This document shows positions 12,026 through 22,930 of a DNA stretch of 64,000 bases, piece after piece; the first letter of the stretch is position 1, and every line of letters starts with the position of its first letter. The notes below the pieces were generated by a model, which made no database searches, had not been told where the DNA came from, and worked only from the letters and a program-made list of their open reading frames with translations. The translations under genes and the position numbers were made by a program. The DNA is from Neofusicoccum parvum (Eukaryota > Ascomycota > Dothideomycetes > Botryosphaeriales > Botryosphaeriaceae), in the NCBI GenBank assembly GCA_020912385.1, contig CP087210.1:1116001-1180000 (forward strand), read 5' to 3'.

Positions 12026-15000
12026 TCAACGCCATGAACTCTTTGCATCTGCTCTCAAACTGCCGCCAGCACCAGCACGAGCACCGCCCAGTCTAACAGC
12101 CTGACCGGCTGCAAGGCCGCCGACACCAGCACGTCCTCTATCTTCGCTCAGCGTGACGCGGCGAGCGCCCGTGACAGGTGCGCCGCCCTTTGTGATGGAG
12201 CTGCGGCGAGCATGGCCGGTGGGTGGGCTCTTCAAGTAGTTGCGAGTGCCAATGCGTGCCGAGCCAGTACTGCCGTGCACCTTATGGTGGCCAAGCATGT
12301 TGGTGCGCTCGCCGATCGAGTTACGCTTGATAGCCGTGCGGATCTTGCGTGCAGCGTTCTGGTCACCACCCGCGCTGACTGCATTCAGCCACGACTGCTC
12401 GTCATCTGAGGACGTAGCACTGGCTTTGTCGGAATCATTGGGAGTCACCTCGGACGAGGAGGGAATATTGGACGAGACGTGGAGTGGTGAGCGTCCACGC
12501 GTCTTGTTGAGCTCGAGCTCGCGCAGCGGAGAGAGCTCACGCTCGGAGTCAGACGAAAACGCGGGCAAGAGCGAAGGCGATGAAGGCTTTTTGGAGAGGA
12601 AGCCCGTCTGGAAACGGCTGTTTGAGCGGACCGGCTTGACCTCGAGTGAAGCAACATTCGGCGGCACCGGAATTGGGGAAGAATCGAGGCCATCGGTCAC
12701 TGAAGGAATGCCGGTGACAGGTGGCGCCTGGTCCGCAGAACCCGGTGGAGGGGTGTAGTCGAGAGCCTGCGGCGTGGCCTGGAATTCGACGAGCGTACCG
12801 TCATCGGTGTCATCCTTCCAGCGGACACCGCGCTTTGCGTGCTTGCTGGGCGACTTCTTAGGAGTTACCTTTAGACCCTTACGCGGGGCACCGTACTTGC
12901 GCCGACGGGGCGAAGCCATCGACTTCGCGGGAGAAGAGTATGCGTTCTCCCAGACAGGGACAGGCAGTTTCATAGGCGATGGGGCCATCAGTTTGACAGG
13001 ATTCCTCCTCTTTGGCGTTCCACGGCTAGTCGGGGGAAAGGCTTCGATGACTGGAAGTCCGCCGTCTGGCCTGATGACCTGGGAGGCTGCTTCAGAGCAG
13101 CTAGAAACCAGCTTACCCAGCATCTCCTTCGCAGCGCGCACTGCTTCCTCTTCGTCCATGACCATTATTTGGCCGAGGATTGCGACGACATCGAAATGAG
13201 CCTGTAGTAGCATCTGAACCACTGCCGAATCCCCACCCTTCTCCTGCTCTAGAACAGCAGCATAAGCCTCCCTGTCGGCGTTTGCCCTGAGAAGTTCGGC
13301 CTCCCTCATGAGGGTCGCCACGTTGGTGCCACAGTTGGCTGGATCGACTTCTTTCAGCTGGCGGATGCCGGTCTGAAGGGCTGTGTCAATGGCGCGGTCC
13401 CAGTTGTTCTTTGCCAATCGCTGGTGGAAGTGTTGACGAGTGCTCTCCAGCTCTGCCTGGATTCCTAAGGCAGTCTTGCGCATGGCGACGAAACTCTTCG
13501 GTGCCTCCTCCTCTTCCCTTTGCTCGCACACCGTATCGAAACCAGCAATCCACGCCGAAATCATGGAAATGCGTCGCTCAACCTGCTTCAGCTTCCTCAT
13601 TGTATTCACACGGTCCTGTCTCTCGGCTGATGCATTTTCGTACGATGAGCGGATCCTCATAATCCCTTCCTTTGCAAGCGTCTCCCTCTTCTCGCTTTGC
13701 TTGTTGAATTTGACGAACGCGCCTCCCTCGAGATCCTTCATCTTTGCTTGCAACTCTTCGATCAGCTGCCGCTGTTCATCAATCTTCTTCAGGTAGTCCT
13801 TTACGTGGCGGTTGACGTTGAAGACATTCTTCGTGACCTTGGTTTGGATGTTCTTCGCGCGGTTCGCATAGCGGAGGGTGTTCTGGGTTTCGTCGTAATG
13901 TGCACTTGATGGACTGACGCAGACAATCATGACGGTCTTGCAGTTCCCGCCAAGGGAGAATTTTAGGAGTCTGGTGAGCTTGGAGTTGCGGTAAGGGACG
14001 TGATTCTTCTTGCGAGGATCGCACAGGGCGTTGATGCAGCTGCCAAGAGCGAGCAGGGACTTGTTGATATTGGCACCTTCGATCAGACGTTCGCCCCGGT
14101 TCTTCGTTGCGCTGGCACGCTCGCTACCAGCCAGATCGATGATGCTCAGAGTAGCCATGGTGTGAGGTTCGTTTACGGAGGCGTTGCGATCCTTACTCGA
14201 TACGTTGATCTGAAGAACAGCGTGCGAACGGGAGGAGGTAGCGTTGGCTTCGGTAGGAGACATGGTTCTGTTCTGGTTTCCGCGGATAAGCATCTCCATG
14301 ACTTCTTCGACCTAGTGTCTGTTAGCTCTGAACACAAATACAGACAACCAAATCCTTACATTCTTCGGCGCATGGCTTGACAGGCCACCGACCGAGACTG
14401 TTTGGTTGGCATCCTCACGCAACGCCAGGCCCACTTTGCTACCGCCCGGAATCAGCAGGTCCCGGATTGTCTCGTTGTAGATCTCGAGGTATGAGAGCGA
14501 AATCTCAGTAGCCTTTGTCTCTTGAAGCTCTGCGATGCGTTCATACAACTCCTGCATTGTCAGGAAAATGATACCTGGTGCCGACGGGGTACCCCTGCAG
14601 CCAGATTAGCCCACAGCTGTTGCGGTATTGTTGTAGCTCCTCACGTACGTGATGGTATGGGTCTTTCCGCAGCCGGTGGCACCGTATGCAAAGACGGTGG
14701 CGTTGTAGCCATCGAGTACATTGTCCAGCAATGGCTTGGTGGTGCCCTCGTACACATCGCCCTGAGAAATGTTGTCGTCGAAAATGCGGTCGAAGGCGAA
14801 GGTCTGGTCTTTGGTTTTCTTGCCGTTCGGCACGACAGAGCGGGAGAAGCGGGTTACGGGGTTGCTCTCGGGCGGGTCGAAGACTCTGCACAGCTGGTGG
14901 TGAGCATTGCAGATCGCACTACAAACGAGCGGGCACAGGGGCTCGAGGCACTTACAGACAGCGGTCGTCGATGACTCTGATGACGGAACGCAGGCCTTTG

Positions 15001-15149
15001 GAATGGAGCTTCGGAGCGGGTGCAGCGGCGAGGGATCCATCGCCCAGGAACAGCGGGCCGTCGTCGTTCTTGACCAGCTGGGCGGCCTCGCGGATGGTGA
15101 AGGGCCGCACGCGGACGGCGACGGAGATGGAGGATTCGCCGTCGGCCAT
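12026..15149 (-). CDS. Kinesin-8 family motor protein (Kip3/KIF18-like)
   Basis: Four exons: 15149..14956, 14885..14649, 14594..14360 and 14311..12026. They give 983 aa, with introns of 70, 54 and 48 bases. The N-terminal motor domain spans about 1-395. It has the P-loop GATGCGKT (133-140), switch I NATSSRSH (245-252), switch II DLAGSE (281-286) and the [14 protein letters not shown] helix. The neck-proximal segment [22 protein letters not shown] followed by a coiled coil (ending near 420) is typical of kinesin-8, which walks to microtubule plus ends and promotes their shortening in spindle and nuclear positioning. The C-terminal half is Ser/Pro-rich, basic and probably disordered, as in Kip3 tails that bind microtubules. 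The P-loop has Cys where kinesin-8s usually have Ala. Confidence 0.95.
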
Positions 15150-16080
15150 GGTGTGGAGTGCTGCAGCGGCGTGGTGGTGTGCGGCTGGCAGGCGCGGGCG
15201 CAGTTCGGGGGTTGCGGCGTCTCGAAGTGGCTCACCGGGAGAGAGACGCTCGCTGCAATGTCGCTGCAGGTGGCCCGGGAGCTGTGTTGTCGGTGTTTAT
15301 TGACATCACGTGACGCCGTCGTTAGGGCCTTCTGCGCCCGACGGACCGGCTGGCTAGCGCCCTGTGCGTCACCGCCTGCAAGGCACTGCCGGGCGCGCCT
15401 TCGCCCGCGACAGACACTCGCCGCATCGTCAGGCTAAGCGCAGCATCGCCGCTGCGGTGTCAGGGCACTGTCACAGCCGAACAGCTTGCGCCATCGATTA
15501 GAAACAAAGCAGAGTCTCCTGCGATGGTTTCACAGCGACGTCTCTCGCTCGGCCGCGCGGAGACCAACATAGCAGCATCAGGCCCGGGCGCTGAACAACA
15601 CGTCGGGCTGCGGAGCTGACAGCGTCATTGCGCGTTGCTGTGCGTGTGCTGTCGCCCACCCTGCCAAGCAACGCCTCGCTCGTCCTGTTCACGTCGCACA
15701 ATGCATTTGTTTCTCTTTCTGCTTGAATCATTTTTGTTCGTTGTATTGTGTTGTTGCTATTCTAGCCCATAGCCATGCCTATGTTCAGGGTATCTCCGGT
15801 CCATCCAGGGCTCCGTATGTACCGCCGAGCGCATTACCCCTCCATTGACGCCTTGCGGTGACCCAGTTCTATGCGATTTGCAGGAGGAAAAAAAAAAAAG
15901 CCCGGATGCAGCTAGCCACCCAATAAAACGTCGCCAGCGAAAGGGTGGTCCGAAGAGCGTGGCCCAAGCCAGTGGTCCGCTCTCTCGGAAACGAGTGACG
16001 AAGAAAAAGGAAGCTACAGAAGAGAAGAAAAAGAGTCGTTACACCATCGCTATGCAATCAGTCGTGAATCATACCGGCGT
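15150..16080. other. Intergenic region between kinesin and DUF7492-like gene
   Basis: About 930 bases between two minus-strand genes. The part next to 15150 is GC-rich and should hold the kinesin promoter. The part near 15880-16080 contains an A-run (about 12 A at 15888) and purine-rich sequence that is probably the 3' flank of the gene ending at 16081. No gene is seen. Confidence 0.5.
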
Positions 16081-17469
16081 CTACGCAATGGCGTAGGCAA
16101 TCGTGAAGAGCATGAACATCATCAGCGACGGCACAGCCGTCTTCGACGAAGCAGCGCTAGTGGGAGCTTGGCGAGCGACAATCGTCTCGTCGCCCAGAAA
16201 ACCCTCCAGCTCAGAGGTCTGTTCGCTGGCGGCGTTGACCACACCCTTGCGGTGGTGGACAAAGCGACGCTCGGGTCCGAGCTGAAGCTTGGACCGGCCG
16301 GAGTCAGCGCGAGCATCAGCGCGAGCGCCAAGCGCAATGGTGCTGGTCATGAACTGCGTGACCAGCGGGACCGGGGCTGTGATGGTGACCATCTGAGTGA
16401 CGAGCTTACTCGTGCTAGGTGAGGCCGTGAGGGTGACATAGACAGTCTCGAGAGGCTCACTTGCTCCGTTGCCGGCCGGCGAGGTGGGCGTGACAGCGCT
16501 GGCTGAGCTGGGAGTAGATCCAGGCGTTGTCGCAGTGCTAGAGCCACCCGAGGCTGAAGCCATGCCCTCAGCAGGATCAGATGTGAGAGCAGTACGGTCG
16601 CTCCAGCTAGTGACCGCCTTGGTCTGAGGGTCCTGCTGTTCTAGCTTGTACTGCTGCTGCGAGCTACCAGCAACGAAGCTCTGGAGGCTGTTTGCAGAAG
16701 TGAGCTCGACGTCAGAGCAGCTTGTGTACCACTCGTCCTTGCCGTTGGGGTACGTCGGATCCTGACCAGCAGCAGTGGGCCACTGCCACACCCAGTAGAC
16801 AGTGTAGGTCTTGCCAGCCTCTTCGTCCTCGGGAATCTGGACGTCCGACTCGCAGTACTGCTCGTTGACCGAGCCAGCTTGGCCGGGGTTTGGGTCCGGG
16901 AACTCGGCCTGGCGCTTTGTTGAGATGGGGCTCGAGTTGATCTGGTAGCAGCGGCCGTCGTCGTAGTTGTTGACTGCCAGCAGCTTACCGCGCTTGTCGC
17001 CGCCACTGCCGTCCTTGGTCCACTCGAGGACGTCCGTGAGCTTCTCCTGCTGCTTGGGCTCCGTAGTGCCGTAGACGAAGACGGTGCCACCCTTCTCGGG
17101 CTTGCCCTTCTGGTTGTCAGGCAAGGTGACGTGCCCGTTCTCGGCATACTTCATGGCGACGAAGTCACCGGGAGCGACATTCAGGCGAGGCCACTTCTCG
17201 GACTGGGTCTGGGTACGCTGCTCCGGGCGGCAGAGAAGGTCGTCACTGTTGACACGAAGCCTACCGCTATCGAGAGGAGGGAGCAGCCACTGTGAGCTGG
17301 CGCCGCCGTTGAAGCCGGGGTCGGTGCGCGCGAGATAGTTGCGAGGGTAGCCGTAGTTGCCGACGAAGGTGCCGTCCTTGATGACGGAGAGCTGCTCGAT
17401 CCAGGTGTGAGCCGCGACCTGCGTGAGCAGGAGCGCGGCGACGATGGCGCCGAGGATATTGTTCATCAT
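16081..17469 (-). CDS. Secreted histidine-first protein, DUF7492-like, probably GPI-anchored
   Basis: An intronless frame of 462 aa. The open frame extends 80 codons upstream, but the signal peptide begins at the Met-Met pair at 17469, so the extension is probably 5' UTR. The signal peptide (about 1-20, ending LLLTQVAA) would be cut to leave His21 as the mature N-terminus (HTWIEQL). Other conserved-looking blocks are YGYPRNYLARTDPGF, MKYAENGHVT with His113, FVYGTTEP, NYDDGRCYQ and YWVWQWPT. A His at position 1 plus an internal His recalls the copper histidine brace of lytic polysaccharide monooxygenases; that is an inference. From memory the blocks fit the fungal family catalogued as DUF7492. 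A Ser/Thr-rich region (about 315-430) and a C-terminal hydrophobic tail (LMMFMLFTIAYAIA) suggest GPI anchoring at the cell surface. Confidence 0.85.
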   Translation of the reverse strand: MMNNILGAIVAALLLTQVAAHTWIEQLSVIKDGTFVGNYGYPRNYLARTDPGFNGGASSQWLLPPLDSGRLRVNSDDLLCRPEQRTQTQSEKWPRLNVAPGDFVAMKYAENGHVTLPDNQKGKPEKGGTVFVYGTTEPKQQEKLTDVLEWTKDGSGGDKRGKLLAVNNYDDGRCYQINSSPISTKRQAEFPDPNPGQAGSVNEQYCESDVQIPEDEEAGKTYTVYWVWQWPTAAGQDPTYPNGKDEWYTSCSDVELTSANSLQSFVAGSSQQQYKLEQQDPQTKAVTSWSDRTALTSDPAEGMASASGGSSTATTPGSTPSSASAVTPTSPAGNGASEPLETVYVTLTASPSTSKLVTQMVTITAPVPLVTQFMTSTIALGARADARADSGRSKLQLGPERRFVHHRKGVVNAASEQTSELEGFLGDETIVARQAPTSAASSKTAVPSLMMFMLFTIAYAIA

Positions 17470-20400
17470 GGTCGAAGCGCGGCGGTGAGACGTGACGGAT
17501 CGAGTGAGTGCACCGGTGTTGTTTGTGGAGTCGTGGTGTTGGTGTATTCTGGAATCTTGGGCCTGCAAGATGCTGTGATAAATGACTGAGTCGCTTGAAC
17601 GCCGCGTGCGCGTGTGTGAGGTAAAGGACTCCGTTGGAATGATTTGGAAGAAAAAAATATAAGGGTCCAAGAATCGGAAGTAAGAAGATATAAGGGTCGA
17701 GGCCGGCACGACTCAGCAGTGAAAGAGGACAATAGGAAAGTTAAACAGAACCATTGTCGCCGGTCGATCAAGTGGCCATTGTGAGGCTCTTTGGGGGGTC
17801 GCTTGTGAGGTCGAGCAACGGCTAGAGCCACGAACAATGGCCCGGGACAGGAGGGCTTTTTCAGTGAACAAAGGCGGGCCGCCTAAACAAACGCAGCAAA
17901 TCCGACCTGTAGCTGGAACAGGAGCGGGTAACACACGACAGCCAATGGATCATGCCGGCTGCCTGACAGCGAAACCGTAACCGAGATCTGAGAAGGCTTC
18001 TCTATTCTCCACACAAGGTGAGACAGCCGCGATAGGGCTGGCCGGGACTCACATGCAGGGCCGACGTGCGGTTGGCTCACAGCAGCCACGCGCGCGCTCT
18101 CGGGTCTTTCCCCTTAGGCAAGCGTGCCGACGTGCAGGCGCGCCCCGAAAAGCTTGGGCTGCGCACAGGATCATCCCGGATCGACCGCCAGCGGAAATCG
18201 TGGTGGTGAGGGCGCCGCTGGATCGCCGTTGGCTGCACGACATGACAGACGACACGATATGCGAGCGCGAGGCGATTCAAAACCTCCACAGTGACGACGT
18301 TTCTCAGCGAAGCGAAGGCGGGCCCACCGCGGTGTTTTCTACATGGCCGCGAGAAGCAGCGTGGCGGGCGGGGCGAGTGGCTCTCGTCGCTCGCGCACCG
18401 CACACGGCAGGTGGGTCGCGGGCACGGCACGACTGGGGCCTTCGGGTCGTGTGTATCAGGTCTGTGAGAAGGACTAGATCGGGCGCGCGTGGGGATGGGA
18501 CTTTTGGATGTCGTTGAGAGTGGGTGAGGGAGGACCAGCGCTTCGCGGTTTCAGCTCGGCGGCGCGGGCGGAACGACGATTGGCTGTCGGCAGCCCTTGC
18601 GTCGCGGGAGACAGCCGGGCGGTCTGGCCTGCAGCTCGACGACACTTCATCTATCTCCAACTCTTCTCTCGTCGCCCACCGCCTGTCAAACCCGTCGTGC
18701 GCCAACGTCGACAGTACTTCATTTAGCCAGATCTGGGAGAGCAGCAGCCGTCGCAGATCGCCCGCCCATGCGACCGCCTGTGCTTCACGCGCAGCCATCA
18801 TCCTCGCCCACCTTATCGTCGCCGCCTTGCGGAGCGCCTGAGGCCGCTGCCGCGGCTGTTCTTGCGCCGCTCGCGTCGAGTTGGCGCCATCGCCAGCCCC
18901 GGGCCGCGCGACGCGTCCGCGCTGCGTTGGTGTCGACCCCGGCTGCGGCGAAGAAGCGTGTCCTACGTTGCGCGAGCGTGTCGCCCCGGCACGGTCCGCC
19001 TCAATATCTCTACGCGCCTGTGCCAGCATCCCTGAGGCGATCGTGTCACGCGAGGCGTGACTCCGTCCTATCTTCGTCAACGTGCGGCTACATTTGAGTT
19101 CCCGTGCCGCCAGTGATGCCTAAGACATTCTCGAAAATACATGTTCTCCGTACCCCAGCGCCCGGCAGCGCGTACGGAGATTAAGGCTCCACTAACATCT
19201 CCTCGCTCCGCGCCCGCATGCTGGAGTACAAGAGGCCTAGAAACACCAAGCGCTGGTACGACCTATTATCGCACGATCCTGGGATCCTACGAGCTGCCGG
19301 CGAGGCAGAGTCCGTCGGCAGCACTCGATTTCCGCGCAATCGGTCCGCGTTGGCACCCGGCCTTGTCGTTACCCCAGTGGCGCCCCGAGGGAGCCCACGC
19401 AAAGTGCCGCCTTTTTATTCTCCGGCTTCAAGTGCATCCGCCCGGAAACATCACGCGCTGCAGTAGCCTATCAACGCCCGAAACGGCCCGCTTCGGGCAC
19501 GAACAGTCCTGGGGTCTGCACTGGCCGTTGTTCACCACCAAGACTCTTGGGTCAGCCTCCAAAACGGCGCGCTACGCTCGGCAAAGTCACGGTCAGCTGT
19601 TTGCTCAGCAGGTGTATCGCCACAAGTGTCAGTGCAGCACTGCTGGCCACTGCTTTGCGGATACACGTGTTCACCGCTCTCTTAGCTTCGGCCTTTGTCA
19701 GCTTGGCCTCTGCGGCCAAGTCTCAGGGCTTAGACATTCGACTTCTGCCTTCCAGTGCGCCTCATCACGAGTCTCCATGTCTCCGTCTCGCCATCATCAT
19801 GCTTGCGCACTTGGCGACATGACCAGACGGCGAAAAATTCGCTCACGATCTGGACATCATCAACCGCTAACAATGCTAGCGAGCACGCGTCAGCAAGCGC
19901 TTAGAGCTCCGTTCAGCGCCTAGAGTCTGTGAGTGGCACCCTCAGGTTGCGTACTCTCATCTCCGCAGAGGCAGTTTCTATCCGTATCCGCCGTTGTCAG
20001 GCATGAAAAGAACCCTTCATATCGCTGGACTTGGCTGTAACGGTATCGTCGGTCCCGCCCCCGAAAGTCAATTGCAAACCCTGAAACGCGCTCTACACTA
20101 ACTCAATTTGTGCCGCAAATGCTGTGAAAGATATAGCATACTTTTCAATCCTCTCCACGTACTGCCGCGTTGCTGTGGAAAGTAGAGCAGCCGTCTCGGG
20201 GTATGGTAAATTCCGCGCGCAAGCTCTCAATCTCCTACAACGGAAAAGTCTGTCAATGAAAATCATTTCTCGATATCTCAAATGTCTCTCATCTGGAGTC
20301 TTTTATGTCACCACTTTTTCTAATTCGCTGTCAAGCTTTTTACAACCCGGTTCTCTCAATGGCGCCACTTCTCACCCGGTGGGCCGTTGCTCAAACTTCT

Positions 20401-20619
20401 ACGCTTGTTTCTCTAACGCGAGTGAGTCGATACCCTCTTCAAGGCCACGTTTAGGCTGTTGTCCCTTTAAAGTATCTCTCGCACATGATAGTGATATAAC
20501 GCTCCCCCACTCTGGTGTTCTTGTCTTGTGCTCCTCAGTATTGGCATTGATTTCGAATATTGTCACCTGAGCAAAACGGGGGAAAATCCTTTCGAATTTC
20601 TCCACAACAAGCCTGAACA
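17470..20619. other. Intergenic region
   Basis: About 3.1 kb. The stretch next to 17470 is the leader and promoter of the minus-strand secreted protein gene. From about 18050 to 19900 the DNA is GC-rich, with several overlapping open frames on both strands whose translations are Arg/Ala/Ser-rich and unlike any family I recognise. From about 20050 to 20600 it is AT-richer with no long frames. I see no supported gene. Confidence 0.45.
17657..17698 (-). promoter_or_regulatory. Duplicated TATA-like motif upstream of the secreted protein gene
   Basis: The 11-base string GACCCTTATAT (read on the minus strand) occurs twice, at 17667..17657 and 17698..17688, exactly 31 bases apart and about 190-230 bases before the start codon at 17469. 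It contains a TATA-like core and may mark the core promoter. The role is inferred from position only. Confidence 0.35.
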
Positions 20620-20977
20620 ATGTGGTTCATGGAACGTCTTCGCCGACTCAGACGCCCGCAAATCCAGGAGGTCGCCCCGCAGGCGGGAGTGAATCCCCAC
20701 TGGAATTATTCCCTGGAGGAGCTAAACCATCGACCTACAGGTCGGCCATCGGGTATGTACTTGAACGGTAGGTGTCTGGCGGCGCCGCTTTGCTCTGTTA
20801 ATCCAGTACGTTGACAAAAGGTCGTTGCTTCCGCAAACAGATGAACAAACTCTTCGCCCGCCAGTCCGACGACCTACCAACCGGTCATCGCCCACCGGAT
20901 TCTTCGTCCTGATGCGCCGGGCGGTCTCGTCGCTGATGCGGCCGCAGTACAGAAAATTGCGCAGCAGGGCTGCTTAG
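20620..20977 (+). CDS. Small basic protein of unknown function (two exons)
   Basis: A proposed gene of 89 aa built from exons 20620..20752 and 20841..20977, joined across an 88-base intron with a strong GTATGT donor and a CAAACAG acceptor. Both exons stay open in the joined frame, which ends at a TAG. The start ATG lies in the context AACAATGTGG. The protein begins MWFMERLRRLRR, contains NPHWNYSLEELNHRPTGRPS just before the splice point, and continues DEQTLRPPVRRPTNR into a segment with FFVLMRRAVSSLM. It is strongly basic, has no signal peptide or clear membrane span, and matches no family I recognise. The splice signals and ordered sequence favour a real gene, but there is no homology support. 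Confidence 0.45.
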
Positions 20978-21561
20978 CATCTCAAAAAAAAATCTGGAAG
21001 TGTTGATGAGGGGGCGAACGGTCCGGAAATTACCGGATTACGATAGACAAGGCGTTTCTTTTGTCTGGAATGCTGGCTTGGTGTTTGGAGTAATTGCGCA
21101 TGTTGCGGGTTCATCTGGTGGGTTGGTGAAGGCTTTCAACTCCGTTGTACACACTCGCTTAGATTGGGGAGGACTGAGCGCATTTGGCAGATTGAGATAT
21201 GCCGTCCTTCAGGACAAATTCGGAGCTACTCACTCATCACAGTTCGCATCCGTACGTCTCCGCGGTCAACCGGTCTCCATTGAGTTAGAGTTATGGTTTC
21301 GCGAAATCAAGGCTTGAAAATTTAAAGTCTGAAAGCACCGCAGCCACAACCGGACTCGGCCTGCAATTGGTGCAAGTTTCCATTGTATGTGTGCCTGAAC
21401 CTACTTCTACTTGTACCTACCTGCTCAATTTAAAGCAGTTATCCACTTCCTTAAGCCGGCGCTACCTGGTGGAAGAAATCGACCGCGTTTTCGCTTTTTC
21501 TCTCCCGGCGCCAACCCTAGAGAGAGCATCGCGTACTTTCCCACCAATCCACCCCGCACGA
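20978..21561. other. Intergenic region
   Basis: 584 bases between the small plus-strand gene and the stop of the minus-strand oxidoreductase. It should hold the 3' ends of both. A short open frame at about 21000-21317 has no recognisable features. Nothing else is seen. Confidence 0.5.
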
Positions 21562-22930
21562 TCACGACCTCCCAGCCCCTTCCGTCTCCGCGATCCTAAA
21601 CACATACTTCACCGCGCTGGCCCTCCCGGCCTTCAAATCATCCAACGCCTTCTGCACGCCCGCCAGCCCGCCCGGCACCACCTCCTGCGGCTGCGCCCTG
21701 AACCAGCCCTCCCCCAGCCCCTTGGCGAACAGCCTGAACCACGCGAACGCAAATTCCTTCTCCTCCTTGTGCGAGGCGCCCACGTTCGTCAGGCTCTGCT
21801 GCACGTGCGCCGGGATGCCCTCGTACTCCTTGAAGGGCAGCACGAGCGTGATCCTGCCGCCGGGCGCCAGCACCTTCCCCAGGCTGGCGTAGCTGCCGTG
21901 GTCGGACACGGCGTCGAACGCGTGGCGCAGCTCGGCGCCGGCGGGCACGGCCGCGGCGATGCCGGCCTCGACCGCGGCAGCGCCGCCGCGGTAGTCGACG
22001 ATGGTGTCGCCCTTGCCGCGGTCGATCAGTGTCTCGACGTGCGCGGCCCCCCGCCCCGCCACGCAGATCAGCGGGTGGATGTTGCTGCGCGCCGCCAGCT
22101 GCACCGCGTACGCGCCCACCGCCGACGCGGCGCCGTAGATGACGAGCGGCGTGGGCGTGGGCGTGGGCGCGGCTTGCCAGGGCTCCGGGAGGCCGAGGCG
22201 GACGTAGAGGCCGAGCGCGGCGGTCATGGCGGCGAGCGGGATGGCGGCGGCGGCTGGTGGTGCAGGGTGTTAGCGGGGGGAAGGGGTCCACGCAGTGCGG
22301 AAGGCCTGGTGTGAGGGGTCGGGGTGTGCGAGATGTTGGATGGTGCGGAGAGAGCCCGCCGGATTGGGAAACGGTGCGGGACGGCTGCGGAGAACGGAGG
22401 GGAAGAGTGCGGACTGCTTACCCTCAAAGCTGGTGTTCTTGGGGATGTGGAAGGTCGTGTGCGCCCACGCGACGGCGTACTCGGCGTAGCTGCCGTGCGG
22501 CGTCATCATCTCGTGGAAGGCGGCCACGCGGTCGCCGGGCTTGAATTCGACGACATTGGCGCCGACCTTCTCGACGATGCCGGCAATGTCGTCGCCCTCG
22601 TTTCTCGACTGGTTCAGCCACTCTGGCACCTTCCTGCATTGCACGAGTTTCCAAATGTCAGATCGCCTCTTCTTATTTCTCCGCGGCGGCGGGAGGTGGA
22701 GGGGTAGTCGAGACGAGACGCGACAGCGGGCGGGAGCGACGGGGCTGAGGGGAGAAATAGTGGCCGCACCAGTATTTCTGGCTTGTCGGCGCGGCTACTC
22801 GTACCTACCAGTCTTTAGGGTTGCTTCCCGAAACAACGACTTTGATGAGAACCTGATCGTCGTTTGGCTCGGGAATGGGAGAGTCGACGATCTCGACCCT
22901 CGTTCCAGGGTGAATAATGGCTTCCTTCAT
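21562..22930 (-). CDS. ToxD-like zinc-binding-type oxidoreductase (MDR family)
   Basis: Three exons, 22930..22809, 22633..22422 and 22253..21562, give 341 aa. The two introns (175 and 168 bases) are longer than most here. The protein is a medium-chain dehydrogenase/reductase: an N-terminal GroES-like domain (MKEAIIHPGTRVEIVDSPIP, then NEGDDIAGIVEKVGANV and FKPGDRVAAF), and a Rossmann domain with VIYGAASAVGAYAVQLA, the NADPH-binding Gly/Ala motif. The GHE zinc ligand motif of classic alcohol dehydrogenases is not seen, so a quinone- or enoyl-reductase-like NADPH reaction is more likely than alcohol oxidation. ToxD/LovC-type enzymes belong to this group, but no polyketide synthase lies nearby. 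It diverges from the MFS permease; the shared upstream region is 1.4 kb. Confidence 0.88.

Noticed and set aside
17470..17709. 80-codon N-terminal extension of the secreted protein
   Set aside because: It would bury the clear signal peptide; the Met-Met pair at 17469 directly precedes it, so the extension is probably 5' UTR.
18304..19080. 258-codon minus-strand open frame
   Set aside because: No recognisable domain and overlapped by plus-strand frames of the same kind.
19141..19923. 260-codon plus-strand open frame
   Set aside because: The sequence looks like random translation (scattered Ser/His/Arg/Cys, no hydrophobic periodicity); no splice-supported extension was found.
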